From the NCBI RefSeq assembly GCF_036373705.1, contig NC_089858.1:32714749-32778748 (forward strand): a DNA stretch of 64,000 nucleotides, read 5' to 3'. Under the pieces are notes generated by a model. That model ran no database searches, was not told where the DNA came from, and was given only the letters and a program-made list of their open reading frames with translations. The first letter of the stretch is position 1; every line of letters starts with the position of its first letter. This document shows, piece after piece, positions 33,651 through 43,362 of this stretch. Origin of the DNA: Amia ocellicauda (Eukaryota; Chordata; Actinopteri; Amiiformes; Amiidae). Made by a program: the position numbers and the translations under genes.

Positions 33651-34295
33651 GTAATAATAATATATCTATACTGTATATATCTCATACCGTTTTCCGGAAC
33701 CTCTCCCAGATGCCCTCTTTTAAGTGGGCAGGAATTTCTTCCTGGAGTGCCTTCAGCCCGGTGTCGGAGGTCAGTCAGGACTTCCACCTGTCCCTAACTT
33801 GGGTCTTCTCCTTAAATAGGACCAAGGATGCCTTCAGTGCTGTCACCTATAATACATACTTACAACACAATCATGTCACAGATGGCGGAGTCATCCTTCC
33901 ATTGTTATAGACGTATACCGTTTTAGACTTTTATTGTCGACAACTACATACATACCTCCTGATCCACTTGAGAGAAGATAGGGGCTCTTGTTTGGAAGAT
34001 CTGGAACTGCCTGTGCAGCTTCTCGTGCAGCACCTTAAAAGTCAGTTCATAGTAGAAAAGTACAGTAACGGTGTAGAAATAGAAAGTACAAATGCTATGA
34101 AGAAAAGTCACTGTCTTACCTGCATCAGACACAGGGCCGGGGGGGAAAGAACTCATTTGTGGCAAAGTTGAAGGGCCCATGAGCAGTGGGCTCCTTCCTG
34201 GCCTGCAGAGACAGGTCTGCCGACAGAGCTGGGAGGATCCGGCGGACAACATCTGTCGCCTCCTTGCTGCTCTCCCACCTTGTCTGATTGCCTCC
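32440..34295 (-). pseudogene. hAT-transposase-related multi-exon gene, C-terminal half (U1)
   Basis: Six exon-like blocks on the minus strand: 34120-34295 (GGNQTRWESSKEATDVVRRI), 33956-34033 (VLHEKLHRQFQIFQTRAPIF), 33688-33831, 32944-33180 (EPFLSMLVENIDNRYPG), 32700-32843 (PVQTADVERLFSALK) and 32440-32568 (VKTPLRNRLKNDHLDVCCRV, stop TGA). Every block keeps phase 0 at both ends, and most have consensus signals (CAG|GTAAGA, GAG|GTATGT, ACG|GTATGA). The last two form the hAT C-terminal dimerisation domain (ERLFS..K..R..L). It resembles intron-bearing hAT-derived host proteins such as ZNF862/KIAA1586-like ones. Defects: a frameshift in the C7 run of the first block, TGA in the third block, and CT instead of GT after 32700. 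Upstream exons not found. Confidence 0.75.
33500..33664 (+). repeat. L2-like tail with stem-loop and (AAT)n (U1)
   Basis: TTGTAAGTCGCCCTGGATAA continues to GGGCATCTGCCAATAAAA and a (TAA)n run. GCCCT/AGGGC at 33574-33588 forms the short hairpin that L2-clade reverse transcriptases recognise. It lies in the intron between two hAT-related exons. The left limit is approximate. Confidence 0.75.
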
Positions 34296-34870
34296 CTGAA
34301 AAGCAAAGGTAACACTTTGCAATCAAAGTCGCTTGGTTATGTAATAAAGATATGTATCGCACATTATGGCAGTTAATCGAACCTGCAGTTTTAATTGTTG
34401 GAGATTGAACACTTTTTCCATCCTGCCTGTCATTACCAATATATATATATATATATGCTTTTCTTTCCTCAGTCTTGCCCAGAGTGCAGAGGTGTGTAGC
34501 AATAAAGTCACAGTTGTCTTGACTGAACAGTGTGGGTTATTATTGTTATGTCCTGATGGCTGTAGCTGATGTTTAAATAAATCAATGGAGATAAAATGAC
34601 AAGACCGACTTAGCTAGAACACACAGAAATGTTGATGCCGCAGCGGAGGAGGGGCGGGACCAGTAGCACAGCGGCCGGCCGTCCTGTGTCTCTGCGCGCT
34701 TCAGCCTTCGCTTCATGCAGAGCAAGAGCCGCAGCGATTTTGTTCCCCAAAACAGCAGATCCCTCGTCCCACGTTCAAGTTGCCGAGTGGATGGTCGTGC
34801 TGGTGAGTTTTATGCCATGGAAATGCAGTGCAATAAATAAGACGTGATCTTTCACAATGTCCAAAAAGAT

Positions 34871-34941
34871 GGAAGCACCTGGACTCGAACCAGGGACGTA
34901 ATGATTTATAGTCACCTGCTCTGCCGCCGAGCTATACTCCC
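34871..34941 (-). tRNA. Cys-tRNA-like gene with AUA anticodon (U2)
   Basis: Same cloverleaf and terminator as the U1 copy. D loop reads GGCGGCA and anticodon loop CTATAAA. The D-loop base is shared with U5 only. Confidence 0.8.
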
Positions 34942-35618
34942 ACCATGGATGAGAGTCCGGCTCGTATGGGGCTGATAAAGTTGTGTGAACGCGTGTGAAC
35001 TGGTTTCACATGGCTATTGAAATGGGTGGTGACGTGATGCTTCTTGCTTTCCATGACGGCACATTCGGCCTCTATCGTCCAATAGTGAGAGAAACCTTTG
35101 TCCAGCAGGGGGCTTTTAGAGCTGTATTTGACAGTCTTTCTTTTTTCCTTGCAGGGAGCTGATCCATCAGGCCAGACCAGACGAGACGGGGAGGTGCCGG
35201 TTGACAGAGCTGCAGAGTCCTGGGTCCTTGGAGCGGTCCGGAGGCCGAGGCGAGTGGAGATTGGGACGGACCGGGAGCGACAGGGGACCTAGCCAGAGGA
35301 GTCGGAGGACTCCTCACGGAGTGGTTCCCATCCAGAAGCCCGGCCGACCATCTACCCGGAGCCCGGCCTGACCAGGACTGCTCCCCGCTGACGTCACCAG
35401 CCAGGATCCAGGAGAGGCCTCGGATTCCAGGGACCGAACAGGCCGATCGGCAACGTCCCTGAGGGAGGCCTCCTGCAGCCAGGGCCCGGACTTCTCCCCG
35501 CCAGGCCCGCTCCCTGCAAGAGCCCCGGAGGTGGAAGCTGCTCCCCAGCCAGGTGGACTTGCCCCGACCTCCGGATTGAGAGCCTCCCGACCCTTCTCCC
35601 AGGTAGGAAAAGCGCAGC

Positions 35619-37256
35619 ATGGCCCAGCGAACCGCCGGTGTGAGGCGCCATAATGCGGTGCGCTTCAGCCGTGAGGCTGGAGCCGAGACCGCGGCCCTCA
35701 CCCGGCTGGAGTTCAGCAGGTCCGTGCTGCAGAGGGGCCTGGGCTTTGCCCCTTCTGAGCTGAACTGTGTGGTAAAACTGCCTGGACCTAGGGACGTGTT
35801 CGAGGTGAGCTTTAAGAACCCTCAAGTGCTGGAGAGTTTTTGGAACCTGTATAGGGAAAAAAAAGACAGCATGCCCCTGAATGACTTTGTGGTCGATGCC
35901 CTGACAGATAGAGAAATTAAAATTGTAACAATTCAGTTTTACAACGAAGCAGTGGCAGAGTACGACGTAGAAGTATGGCTGAGGAGACACTGTGAGATCC
36001 TGTCTGAAAGCAGGAGAGTTAATGATGAGGATGGGGTCTGGACCGGTGCTCGGCGGTGGCAGGTGCGCCTGCAGGTGGAAGTGGCCGCCATCGGCGGAGT
36101 ACGCCATCTACCAAGCACCGTGGTTTTAGGAGCAAATAGGGGGCTTGTCTTCTATCATGGCATGCCCAAATTATGTAGAAACTGCGGGGCCCTGGGTCAT
36201 TTAGCCGCAGCCTGTACTGTTGTTAAGTGCAAGGTCTGCGGCGGAGAACATCAGACCAGGGCCTGCAAGCAGGAGAGGGCCTGCAACCTGTGCGGTGGGG
36301 GAGGGCATCTCTTTAGGAATTGTCCCTCCTCCTATGCAAACAGGGCGCGGGCCCTCGGGGGTGGTGGAGAGAGAGAAAATCAAGCGGAGGCTCCTCCAAA
36401 GGTGATACCCCAAGATGGGGGTAGAGAGGAAACAATCCTCAGGAGCCTCATAGGTTCCCTCTCTGACTCTGGGTCAGAAGTGGAGGCAGAGGGAGAGTGG
36501 ACAGTGGTAGCGGGGAAGAGAAGGAGGGCAGAGAAGAGGAGCATGGGTAGGGGGGGTATGATGAAAAAAAGGGTCCATTCTGCAGATTCTCCCCCCCCTG
36601 CCGGCTCCTCCCCCGCTCCAGAGTCCCCTCCCTCTAATTTCTATACGCCCCACTCTGACTCCGGAGAGGAGAGTGGTGGGCCTTCTCCACTGCCCCGAGT
36701 GGGCAGCCTGGTAGATGAGAGGCCCCCTAGAAATAACATTCCTCCTGCCCCACAACTGAGACTCTCCCAGGGGAGGGGTCAGGTATGCCCTCCCGGCAGT
36801 AGTGGGAGAGCCGCAGGTCCTCAGGAGATGAGAGTCGGCGCCAGTGTCCTTTCCCAGAAAGACATCAGGGACGTGATGGCAAGGTCACTGGCGCTGGGGG
36901 AGGAGGCCTGCGGCGGCAGACAGCCGGGAAGGGAGAGACCACCCCCTCCCCCACCATTAGTTAAAAGAACAACTAGCGGGGTCTACACAGTTTTCTCCCC
37001 AGTTGTACATAAAGCCTCTGCCCTGCCATCTGTTCGTCGGGCCTCGGCCTCAAAGGAACCAGGGAGAACCTCCAGCACCACGGGCCCTGAGCCCAGTGGA
37101 GTTTTGCCAGCCTTACCGGGTGGCGGGAGCCGAGCCCCCCCCATAGTCTTCCTAGAGGATCAAGCGGTGAGGCAAATGATTGAAATGATGGGTGCTAGCG
37201 CTAAGCTAGGTGAGGGAGAAGAGAGGAGTGGGGAAGAGAAAGGTTTCTTTACATGA
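35619..37256 (+). CDS. LINE ORF1 protein with three CCHC zinc knuckles (copy A)
   Basis: 545 codons starting MAQRTAGVRRHNAVRFSREA. The ATG at 35619 follows the GC-rich leader, and AGCATGG gives a fair start context. Residues about 186-235 hold three zinc knuckles: CRNCGALGHLAAAC, the variant CKVCGGEHQTRAC and CNLCGGGGHLFRNC. The second half is Pro/Ser/Gly-rich and probably disordered. Fish copies of such ORF1s are often annotated as zinc finger CCHC domain-containing protein 3-like. The product is expected to be an RNA-binding protein that packages LINE RNA. It ends with TGA at 37254-37256; ORF2 follows immediately in the same frame. Undamaged and identical in amino acid sequence, as far as I compared, to the copy at 53873. 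Confidence 0.9.
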   Translation: MAQRTAGVRRHNAVRFSREAGAETAALTRLEFSRSVLQRGLGFAPSELNCVVKLPGPRDVFEVSFKNPQVLESFWNLYREKKDSMPLNDFVVDALTDREIKIVTIQFYNEAVAEYDVEVWLRRHCEILSESRRVNDEDGVWTGARRWQVRLQVEVAAIGGVRHLPSTVVLGANRGLVFYHGMPKLCRNCGALGHLAAACTVVKCKVCGGEHQTRACKQERACNLCGGGGHLFRNCPSSYANRARALGGGGERENQAEAPPKVIPQDGGREETILRSLIGSLSDSGSEVEAEGEWTVVAGKRRRAEKRSMGRGGMMKKRVHSADSPPPAGSSPAPESPPSNFYTPHSDSGEESGGPSPLPRVGSLVDERPPRNNIPPAPQLRLSQGRGQVCPPGSSGRAAGPQEMRVGASVLSQKDIRDVMARSLALGEEACGGRQPGRERPPPPPPLVKRTTSGVYTVFSPVVHKASALPSVRRASASKEPGRTSSTTGPEPSGVLPALPGGGSRAPPIVFLEDQAVRQMIEMMGASAKLGEGEERSGEEKGFFT

Positions 37257-37289
37257 TTGTTACGGAGCGGGTATGCCCTCACAGCCATT

Positions 37290-40200
37290 ATGGCATTAAC
37301 CATTATTTCAATAAATGTGAGGAGCATTGCTGAGGTGAAAAAGAGGACCGATGTTTTAAACTCTCTGGCTGGAATGAAGGCGGATATTATCTGTTTGCAG
37401 GAGTGCGGCATCCCGTTCCAAAAAGAATATAAAGATCTCCGGGACACTTGGACCCTAGGAGAATCCTTCTGGTCGAGGTCCAATGTGTCCCGAGCGGACG
37501 GGATTGCCGTACTCCTGAAAAACCCCTTCTTAACAGTTAAAACATTTAAGGTTATAGAGGCGGGCAGACTGGCCAGCCTCGATTTTAAATACAAGGGGGC
37601 TGTATTGAGGCTGGTCAATGTCTATGCCCCCACCAGCCAGAGAGAGAGAGTCCTCTTTCTCCCTCAGCTACGCCCGCTCCTGATCGGCACCTTGCCAGTT
37701 ATCATTTCAGGTGATTTCAACTGTGCTCTGAGGGATGTAGACCGGAGTAAGCCCCGCAACGATAGATCCAGCAGGGACCTCGCTGCGTTCGTGGAGGACT
37801 TTGAACTCTGCAACGCAGGTCGGGACCTGGTCCCCTTGTTCACCTGGGTGAGTTCTTCTGGCTCCTCCTTCTCCAGGATAGATCTCGTCCTCCTCAGCAA
37901 GCCACTGGAGAGGACCGCCATGTCTTCGGAGGCGGTCTTCTTTTCAGACCACAGGCTCCTGACGACAGAGGTGCTCATTCCGAGCACACGGGAGTCGGGG
38001 CCTGGGGTCTGGAAGCTCAACACCTCTCTGCTCGATGACCCTCGTGTGATTAAGACCTTTAGCAGACGCCTCGAGGAGTGGAGGACCCTGAAGGACCTTT
38101 TTGATTCTCCCATAGAGTGGTGGGAGATGATGAAGAAAAGAACCAAGGGCTACTTCATTCAGCTGGGGAAACGGAAAGCTCGCGAGAGGCGGGCGAGATA
38201 TTCCCATCTAAACGCCCACCTCCAGCGCCTGAGTCTTTTACAGCTCAGAGGCTTCGACCTAGCTGAGGAGGTGGCCCGGGTCAAACTGAGTCTCTCCGCC
38301 CTCTATCGGGAGGAGCAAGAAAAGATCAAGGTCCTTTCCAGGGTCCGCATCATGGAGGACGATGAGAAATGCAGCCGCTTCTTCTTCAAGAAAACGAAGG
38401 AGAGGCGGCCTGCAATGTCCTCCATGATCGACTCCTCGGGGCAAGAGGTGGAGGGCAGAGAGGCTGTTGAGACAGTGGTGCGGGATTTCTACAGGGAGTT
38501 GTACTACCAGAAGGTGGTGGATCAAAATCTGATCCATCACTTTCTGTCCCTGTTGGAGTCCCGCAATGAGGGGGACGAGGAGGAGGAGGAGGATCCAGAG
38601 ATCACCACCACTGAACTCTCCCAGGTGATAAAGAGTCTTAACTCTGGAAGGACACCGGGTCCCGACGGGATCCCTGCTGAGTTCTATAAGATCTTTTGGG
38701 AGGTGCTTAAGGAAGATCTGGGCCAGGTCCTGGGGTCGATGTACAGAGAGGGCAGATTGGCCCCTTCGATGAAGAAGAGTATCCTCTCCCTTCTTCACAA
38801 GAAGGGAGACCCGAAAGATCTGAGGAACTGGCGGCCAGTCAGCCTCCTGTGCACCGACTACAAGATACTGGCCAAAGCACTGACGCTCCGGCTGCAGCGG
38901 CCACTCCCTCAAGTCGTGGGTCCCGACCAGGTCTGTGGTGCCCGGGGGAGATCGGCGGCCGACAACGCCATGCTGCTCAGGGATGTCGTGGCCTACTCGA
39001 ACGAGAGAGGGCTTCCCCTGGTCCTAATCAGCTTGGACCAGGAGAAAGCCTTCGACAGAGTGGGCCACGAATACCTGCAGCTTGTTATGGAGAGGATGGG
39101 TCTCGCTCTTGGCCTGAGGAAGTGGGTCAAGATCATCTACAGCGGCCTAAGCAGCAGGGTCCTTGTGAACCGCCACCTGACCGAACCATTTCCGGTCAGG
39201 TCGGGGGTCCGGCAGGGTTGTCCCCTGTCGGCCCTGCTGTACGTCCTCTGCTTGGAGCCGTTCATGCAGGCGATCCGCCGGGACGTCCGGGTGACAGGTT
39301 TCCATCTCCCGGGTTCCGGCGGAGAGCAACTGAAGGCCCTGGCCTATATGGACGACGTGGCCGTGGTCTGCACGGACGCTCCGTCCGTGGCCAGGGTCGA
39401 GGAACTGCTGGACGGCTTCTGCAGGGCGACGGGGGCCGCTGTGAACAAGGCCAAGAGCGAGGTCTACCTCTCCAGGGCATGGCCTGTCGGCCGGGGCCCG
39501 CCGACCGTGTTCCCTGTGAAGCCGTTTATCAAGGTTCTGGGGATCACGATCGACGGGACCAACACGGGCACCCGGAGCTGGGAGGAGGCCATAGCAAAGG
39601 TCCAAAGGAAGATCCACGGCTGGAGCACAAGGACCTTGACGATGGCCGGTAAGGTGCTGGTCGTAAAGGCCATCCTCTTCCCGATACTCCTCTACGTAGG
39701 AATGATCTTCCCCCCAGACAAGGTTATCGCAAAACTAGTGACCCGAATTATATTTCGGTTTGTCTGGGGGAGCAAAATGGAGAGGCTGAAAAGAGTGCAG
39801 ATGGTGAAGGGTACCCTGGATGGAGGCAGGGGGGTCCCGGACGTTGTGCGGCTGATAAAGGCGCAGGGGCTGGCCTATGTGGTCAAGAACATCCAGGCTG
39901 CTGGCAAGAACGTGAGTTTCATGAACCGCTTTTATTTTGCCAGCAGCCTGAGACCATTCGGCCTCTGCGCCATGGATAACACCAGGCCGCACTCGTGGGA
40001 TCCCCCGCCGTTCTACAGGGCGCTCCGAGCCTTTGCGCTCGAAGTAGGCCTCCATAAAGTCGTGCTGGCCTCCTGGGATTATAAGACCATCTGTAGTCAG
40101 ATGAGATCTACCCAGGAGACCAGCCGGATAGAAGATTTCCCTCCCGAAACCTGCCGGTTTATCTGGGCTAACGCTACGCACGTTTGCCTCACGAACACGC

Positions 40201-40685
40201 AGAAAGATGTCTCCTGGATGGCTGTGAGTCGGTGTCTCCCCACCCGAGTGTTCATGCACAGAAGGGGCATAGCTCCTTATGACACCTGCCCCTATAAGGG
40301 TTGCCTGGGGAAGGAGACGGAGGCTCACATCTTTAGTGAGTGCCCCTCCGCCCACAGGGTCTGGCTCCTGTTTTCTCCGTTCCTCCACAGGTTCGCCGTT
40401 CCTGCGCGGGCGACCGCCCAGCAGATCCTATACGGTCCAGCCAAGGGAATCTCTTCATCTACCTTGAGGTGCTGGTGGCTTGTCGTCTGCGCAGTGAAGC
40501 AGGCACTGTGGGAGGGACGGAACATCTGTTTGTTCAATAAGCAGGAGCTGGACCCGATCGTCATCGCGCGGAGGGGCATGGTGTTTGTAAGAGACTATGT
40601 CAATCTGGAGGTCCATCAGAGGGGCAAGGAGGAAGCCTACAAGAACTGGCGCATACAAGATCTGGGGGAGCTCAGGATCCCATGA
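37290..40685 (+). CDS. LINE ORF2: APE endonuclease and reverse transcriptase (copy A)
   Basis: 1,131 codons from the first ATG (37290); the frame is open back to the ORF1 stop at 37256. The N-terminal APE-type endonuclease shows N9 in SINVRS, E38 in CLQECG, GDFNCALRDV and SDHRLL. The RT domain follows: TPGPDGIPAEFYK, NWRPVSLLCTDYKILAKAL, SLDQEKAFDRV, GVRQGCPLSALLYVL and the active site AYMDDVAVV (YMDD codons at 39345-39356). The C-terminus has a CCHC-like motif, CPYKGCLGKETEAHIFSEC. This layout and motif wording fit the Tx1 clade of the L1 group, some members of which insert at fixed sites in repeated genes. No disruption seen. It differs from copy B at five residues (for example ELYYQK versus ELYDQK). 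Confidence 0.93.
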   Translation: MALTIISINVRSIAEVKKRTDVLNSLAGMKADIICLQECGIPFQKEYKDLRDTWTLGESFWSRSNVSRADGIAVLLKNPFLTVKTFKVIEAGRLASLDFKYKGAVLRLVNVYAPTSQRERVLFLPQLRPLLIGTLPVIISGDFNCALRDVDRSKPRNDRSSRDLAAFVEDFELCNAGRDLVPLFTWVSSSGSSFSRIDLVLLSKPLERTAMSSEAVFFSDHRLLTTEVLIPSTRESGPGVWKLNTSLLDDPRVIKTFSRRLEEWRTLKDLFDSPIEWWEMMKKRTKGYFIQLGKRKARERRARYSHLNAHLQRLSLLQLRGFDLAEEVARVKLSLSALYREEQEKIKVLSRVRIMEDDEKCSRFFFKKTKERRPAMSSMIDSSGQEVEGREAVETVVRDFYRELYYQKVVDQNLIHHFLSLLESRNEGDEEEEEDPEITTTELSQVIKSLNSGRTPGPDGIPAEFYKIFWEVLKEDLGQVLGSMYREGRLAPSMKKSILSLLHKKGDPKDLRNWRPVSLLCTDYKILAKALTLRLQRPLPQVVGPDQVCGARGRSAADNAMLLRDVVAYSNERGLPLVLISLDQEKAFDRVGHEYLQLVMERMGLALGLRKWVKIIYSGLSSRVLVNRHLTEPFPVRSGVRQGCPLSALLYVLCLEPFMQAIRRDVRVTGFHLPGSGGEQLKALAYMDDVAVVCTDAPSVARVEELLDGFCRATGAAVNKAKSEVYLSRAWPVGRGPPTVFPVKPFIKVLGITIDGTNTGTRSWEEAIAKVQRKIHGWSTRTLTMAGKVLVVKAILFPILLYVGMIFPPDKVIAKLVTRIIFRFVWGSKMERLKRVQMVKGTLDGGRGVPDVVRLIKAQGLAYVVKNIQAAGKNVSFMNRFYFASSLRPFGLCAMDNTRPHSWDPPPFYRALRAFALEVGLHKVVLASWDYKTICSQMRSTQETSRIEDFPPETCRFIWANATHVCLTNTQKDVSWMAVSRCLPTRVFMHRRGIAPYDTCPYKGCLGKETEAHIFSECPSAHRVWLLFSPFLHRFAVPARATAQQILYGPAKGISSSTLRCWWLVVCAVKQALWEGRNICLFNKQELDPIVIARRGMVFVRDYVNLEVHQRGKEEAYKNWRIQDLGELRIP

Positions 40686-41224
40686 TGGGACCCACCTCCG
40701 GGGACGGTTAGTTCCCCCTGCTGGAGCCCGAGTCCAAGATCTTTTAAAGATTTTACGGATGACTGTTTTAAAAAGATTTTAAAAAACGAATCTTAATTGT
40801 TTTTAAAGATTTAGTTGTTTTTAATTCACATTGTTCAGGTTTTTTTTTTTAATAGTTTTGTTATATTTTGTTGTCAAATACATTGACCGTTTTGGGTTTA
40901 ATTTAAAATGCATTGGACTTTTTTTGTTTGTTTTTTATTTTTTCCTTTTTAATTGTTTTTTTAATTTGTTCAATGCATTTTCAGTTATTTTCAATGTATT
41001 TGACTCTTTTGTTGGTGTGCAATTTTTTGCTTTTATCACGTTTTGTTTATTTGATTTGAGCACGTTTATTTTAAAGTTAATTGTTTTAGTTAAAATCACA
41101 AAGATTTTAAAATTTTTTAAGTGATTTTAATGATTGATATTTTAAATGATTTTAATCATAAGTATTAAAATTGGAATTGTTTTATTTTAAGAAATGTAAA
41201 ATACTCAACCTAATAAACAGTATT
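40686..41224 (+). other. T-rich 3' UTR of LINE copy A
   Basis: After GGACCCACCTCCGGGGACGG the composition switches abruptly to T-rich with recurring AAAGATTTTA, AAGATTTTAAA and GTGATTTTAATGATT. It ends CCTAATAAACAGTATTTA. The counterpart in copy B is 58940-59478. The long open frame at 40831-41124 is a product of low complexity. Confidence 0.8.
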
Positions 41225-41820
41225 TATTGCAGTGAGTAGCGCAAGTCTCAAAAACATGTGCGCCATCAAAATGTCAGCTGCCGCCAGCGGTGCCGCTCCG
41301 CGGATAAAGCTGTGAGTGAAGACTCTGCCCCAGAGGCGCGCATGTGCGCTGCAGCTGTGACGCCCTTCGGTCACATGACGGGAAATGCAGGAGGGGAGGT
41401 GCAGATCGGTCATTGCTTTTCCAGCTGGAAATACAGTGATTTTTACATACACACACGTTTTACCATACACTGATGTACATGATGTAGCCTGTTAGTTGTA
41501 TGTTTTTTTTTTTTTTGTCAGTGAAAGAAACAATCTATTTCTGCTGCGTTTAGCCTTTTAATCAGCTTTTGATGTGCTACGATTTTGCAACGAAAGCTGT
41601 CAGTTTGACTGATTTGTTTTTCGAATGTATATTGTCATGCTAGCTATGCATCCGGAAGTATGTATGTCTAATTGAAAGTATTTTTAAATGGGTGTGTTTA
41701 GAATGTGCAGAATAGTCCATGTGATCGTAGGGAGTGTTGTGTAGATGCAGTGCTCTGCTGTGGCTTCTTGGCGTAGTTAAGGCAGATACAGGCCTCGTTT
41801 ATGTCTTACTAATGCAGTTG

Positions 41821-42158
41821 GAACATAAGAAACATAAGAGTTTACAAACGAGAGGAGGCCATTCGAGCCATCGTGCTCGTTTGGTGATCCAAGGATCCTA
41901 TCCAGTCTGATTTTAAATGTCCCCAAATGTTCAGCTTGCACCCCATCGCCGGGGAGTTTGTTCAGACTGTGACGCCCCTCCGTGTGAAGGAGTGTCTCCT
42001 GTTTTCCGTCTCGAAAGCCCTGAAGCCCGATTTCCATGTGTGTCCCCGCTGATCTGGAAAAGCTCCTCTGGTCTGATGTGGTCGGTGCCTTTCATGATTT
42101 CCAAGACTTGATTCAAGTCCCCACTGTTCTGCAGTGTGCTGAAACTGAACACGTGTAC
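41821..42158 (-). repeat. CR1-like LINE 3' fragment (U2)
   Basis: Same fragment as in U1, at the same position of the unit. Confidence 0.85.
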
Positions 42159-42802
42159 TGTAGCAAGTACATTCACTTCTCATTTTCACACTCATTTGGG
42201 CTCAGCTGTACCTTTTGATATTGATGTACCATTTCCGTCTGCTTTCATACCCGTGTACAGTAAATGGACGAAGGATGACTTGCTTACACGTAGCGATGCA
42301 TCTTGAATTCAAACTGCAGTGCCCTGTGACTGGCGTGTATTATTTTCAGTAGTATTGTAGCGCTCGGAGGGTCTTCCAATAGATAAGCCCAAGTCATATT
42401 TCAGGGTGCAACAGTGCGCCCTTTCCATTGTTTATGTAATGCCGCGCTGCTCGTATTCGGGTTTTTCCTGGCTCAGAATGGGCCCTTGGGGGGTGACTAC
42501 ACACGACAGTAGGCATGATCGGTCCACGTACAGTAAAGGCAGTGAGTTACCTTATGACAGAAATCTATGCGTTTTCTTGTTATTTCTGACCGTTGGATAA
42601 ACACAAATGTCTGTCATGCTTGAATAAATGAATCCCCATTAACAAAACTGGTTGAAACCAAAAAAGAATTGTATTACAACACTGGAAGGTGGGCAGGGGA
42701 GGGAGTTTGAGGGAGAGGGGTGTGGGGTTGGGAGAGGGGAGGCTGTCAGTTGCAGAGGTCACATCCTGCTTCAGAGCATTTCACTGTCCTCTTTGTATTA
42801 AA

Positions 42803-43362
42803 TCAACTCAATGAAAAGGATCTGACAAGGCCACGGTAGTCTATCTCGTCAGCCTCCGGTCCGACAGTGGCCACCCTGCAGCACACGTCGAGGTGGTCAT
42901 TCTTGAGCCGGTTCCTCAATGGCGTTTTCACCTGTTGAGAATTGAATGGAGAATGCAGTGATTGTGCCGTCGGCAAATAATATGAACAATCCTGGAACGT
43001 TCTGGGGTGGGGCATATACTGTATATTGCAGATTACACATCATGTTAACTTTATTTTTCCAGCTTGAGGGCAGAGAACAACCGCTCAACGTCTGCGGTCT
43101 GGACGGGGGCGGTGAGGGCAACGGCTGCTGCCAGGCTGAGGCGGGGATAAGTGACTGAGGCCTCCGAAGAAAAGTCACTGTCTTACCTGCATCAGACACA
43201 GGGCCGGGGGGGAAAGAACTCATTTGTGGCAAAGTTGAAGGGCCCATGAGCAGTGGGCTCCTTCCTGGCCTGCAGAGACAGGTCTGCCGACAGAGCTGGG
43301 AGGATCCGGCGGACAACATCTGTCGCCTCCTTGCTGCTCTCCCACCTTGTCTGATTGCCTCC
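42803..43362 (-). pseudogene. hAT-related gene remnant (U2), mostly deleted
   Basis: Keeps the last exon (42803-42931), part of the penultimate (43063-43166) and the first block (43187-43362). The three exons between them are lost in the 1,296-bp deletion private to this unit. Confidence 0.75.

Larger units (their letters stand above)
29875..34454 (+). repeat. Tandem array unit U1 (4,580 bp)
   Basis: Starts ATGCTTTTCTTTCCTCAGTC after a (TA)n tract and ends at the next such tract. Order: pyrimidine tract with AG and AATAAA, CpG-rich block, tRNA-like gene (minus), CRE site, short possible exon, CR1-like 3' fragment (minus), hAT-related exons (minus), L2-like tail with (AAT)n. It lacks the LINE found in U2 and U5. 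It shares GATGAGTCTGGCTC with U4. Confidence 0.95.
35080..41224 (+). mobile_element. Tx1/L1-group LINE, full-length-looking, copy A (in U2)
   Basis: 6,145 bp with a GC-rich 5' UTR (35080-35618), ORF1, ORF2 and an unusually T-rich 3' UTR with repeated GATTTTAA motifs (about 40740-41160) and AATAAA at 41213. By comparison with U1, it starts right after CTATCGTC (U1 base 30497), and the unit resumes at TATTGCAG (U1 base 30864), so 366 bp of target is missing. No target-site duplication and no poly(A) tail are visible. Confidence 0.93.

Noticed and set aside
33485-33910. Poly-Asn protein of about 141 codons in each unit
   Set aside because: Reads through the L2-like tail and (AAT)n repeat into antisense hAT-related exons; length varies with the repeat number.
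35072-36107. Long minus-strand open frames (209 and 237 codons) over the LINE leader and ORF1, repeated at 53326-54361
   Set aside because: They are antisense to ORF1 and the GC-rich leader, which has few stop codons. They recur only because the two LINE copies are near identical. No domain is visible.
38259-39652. Open frames of 217 (minus) and 267 (plus, other frame) codons inside ORF2
   Set aside because: Overlap the well-supported endonuclease/RT frame; low-complexity Gly/Arg/Pro composition; no start context or motifs.
40831-41124. Phe-rich open frame after LINE ORF2
   Set aside because: Product of the T-rich 3' UTR.
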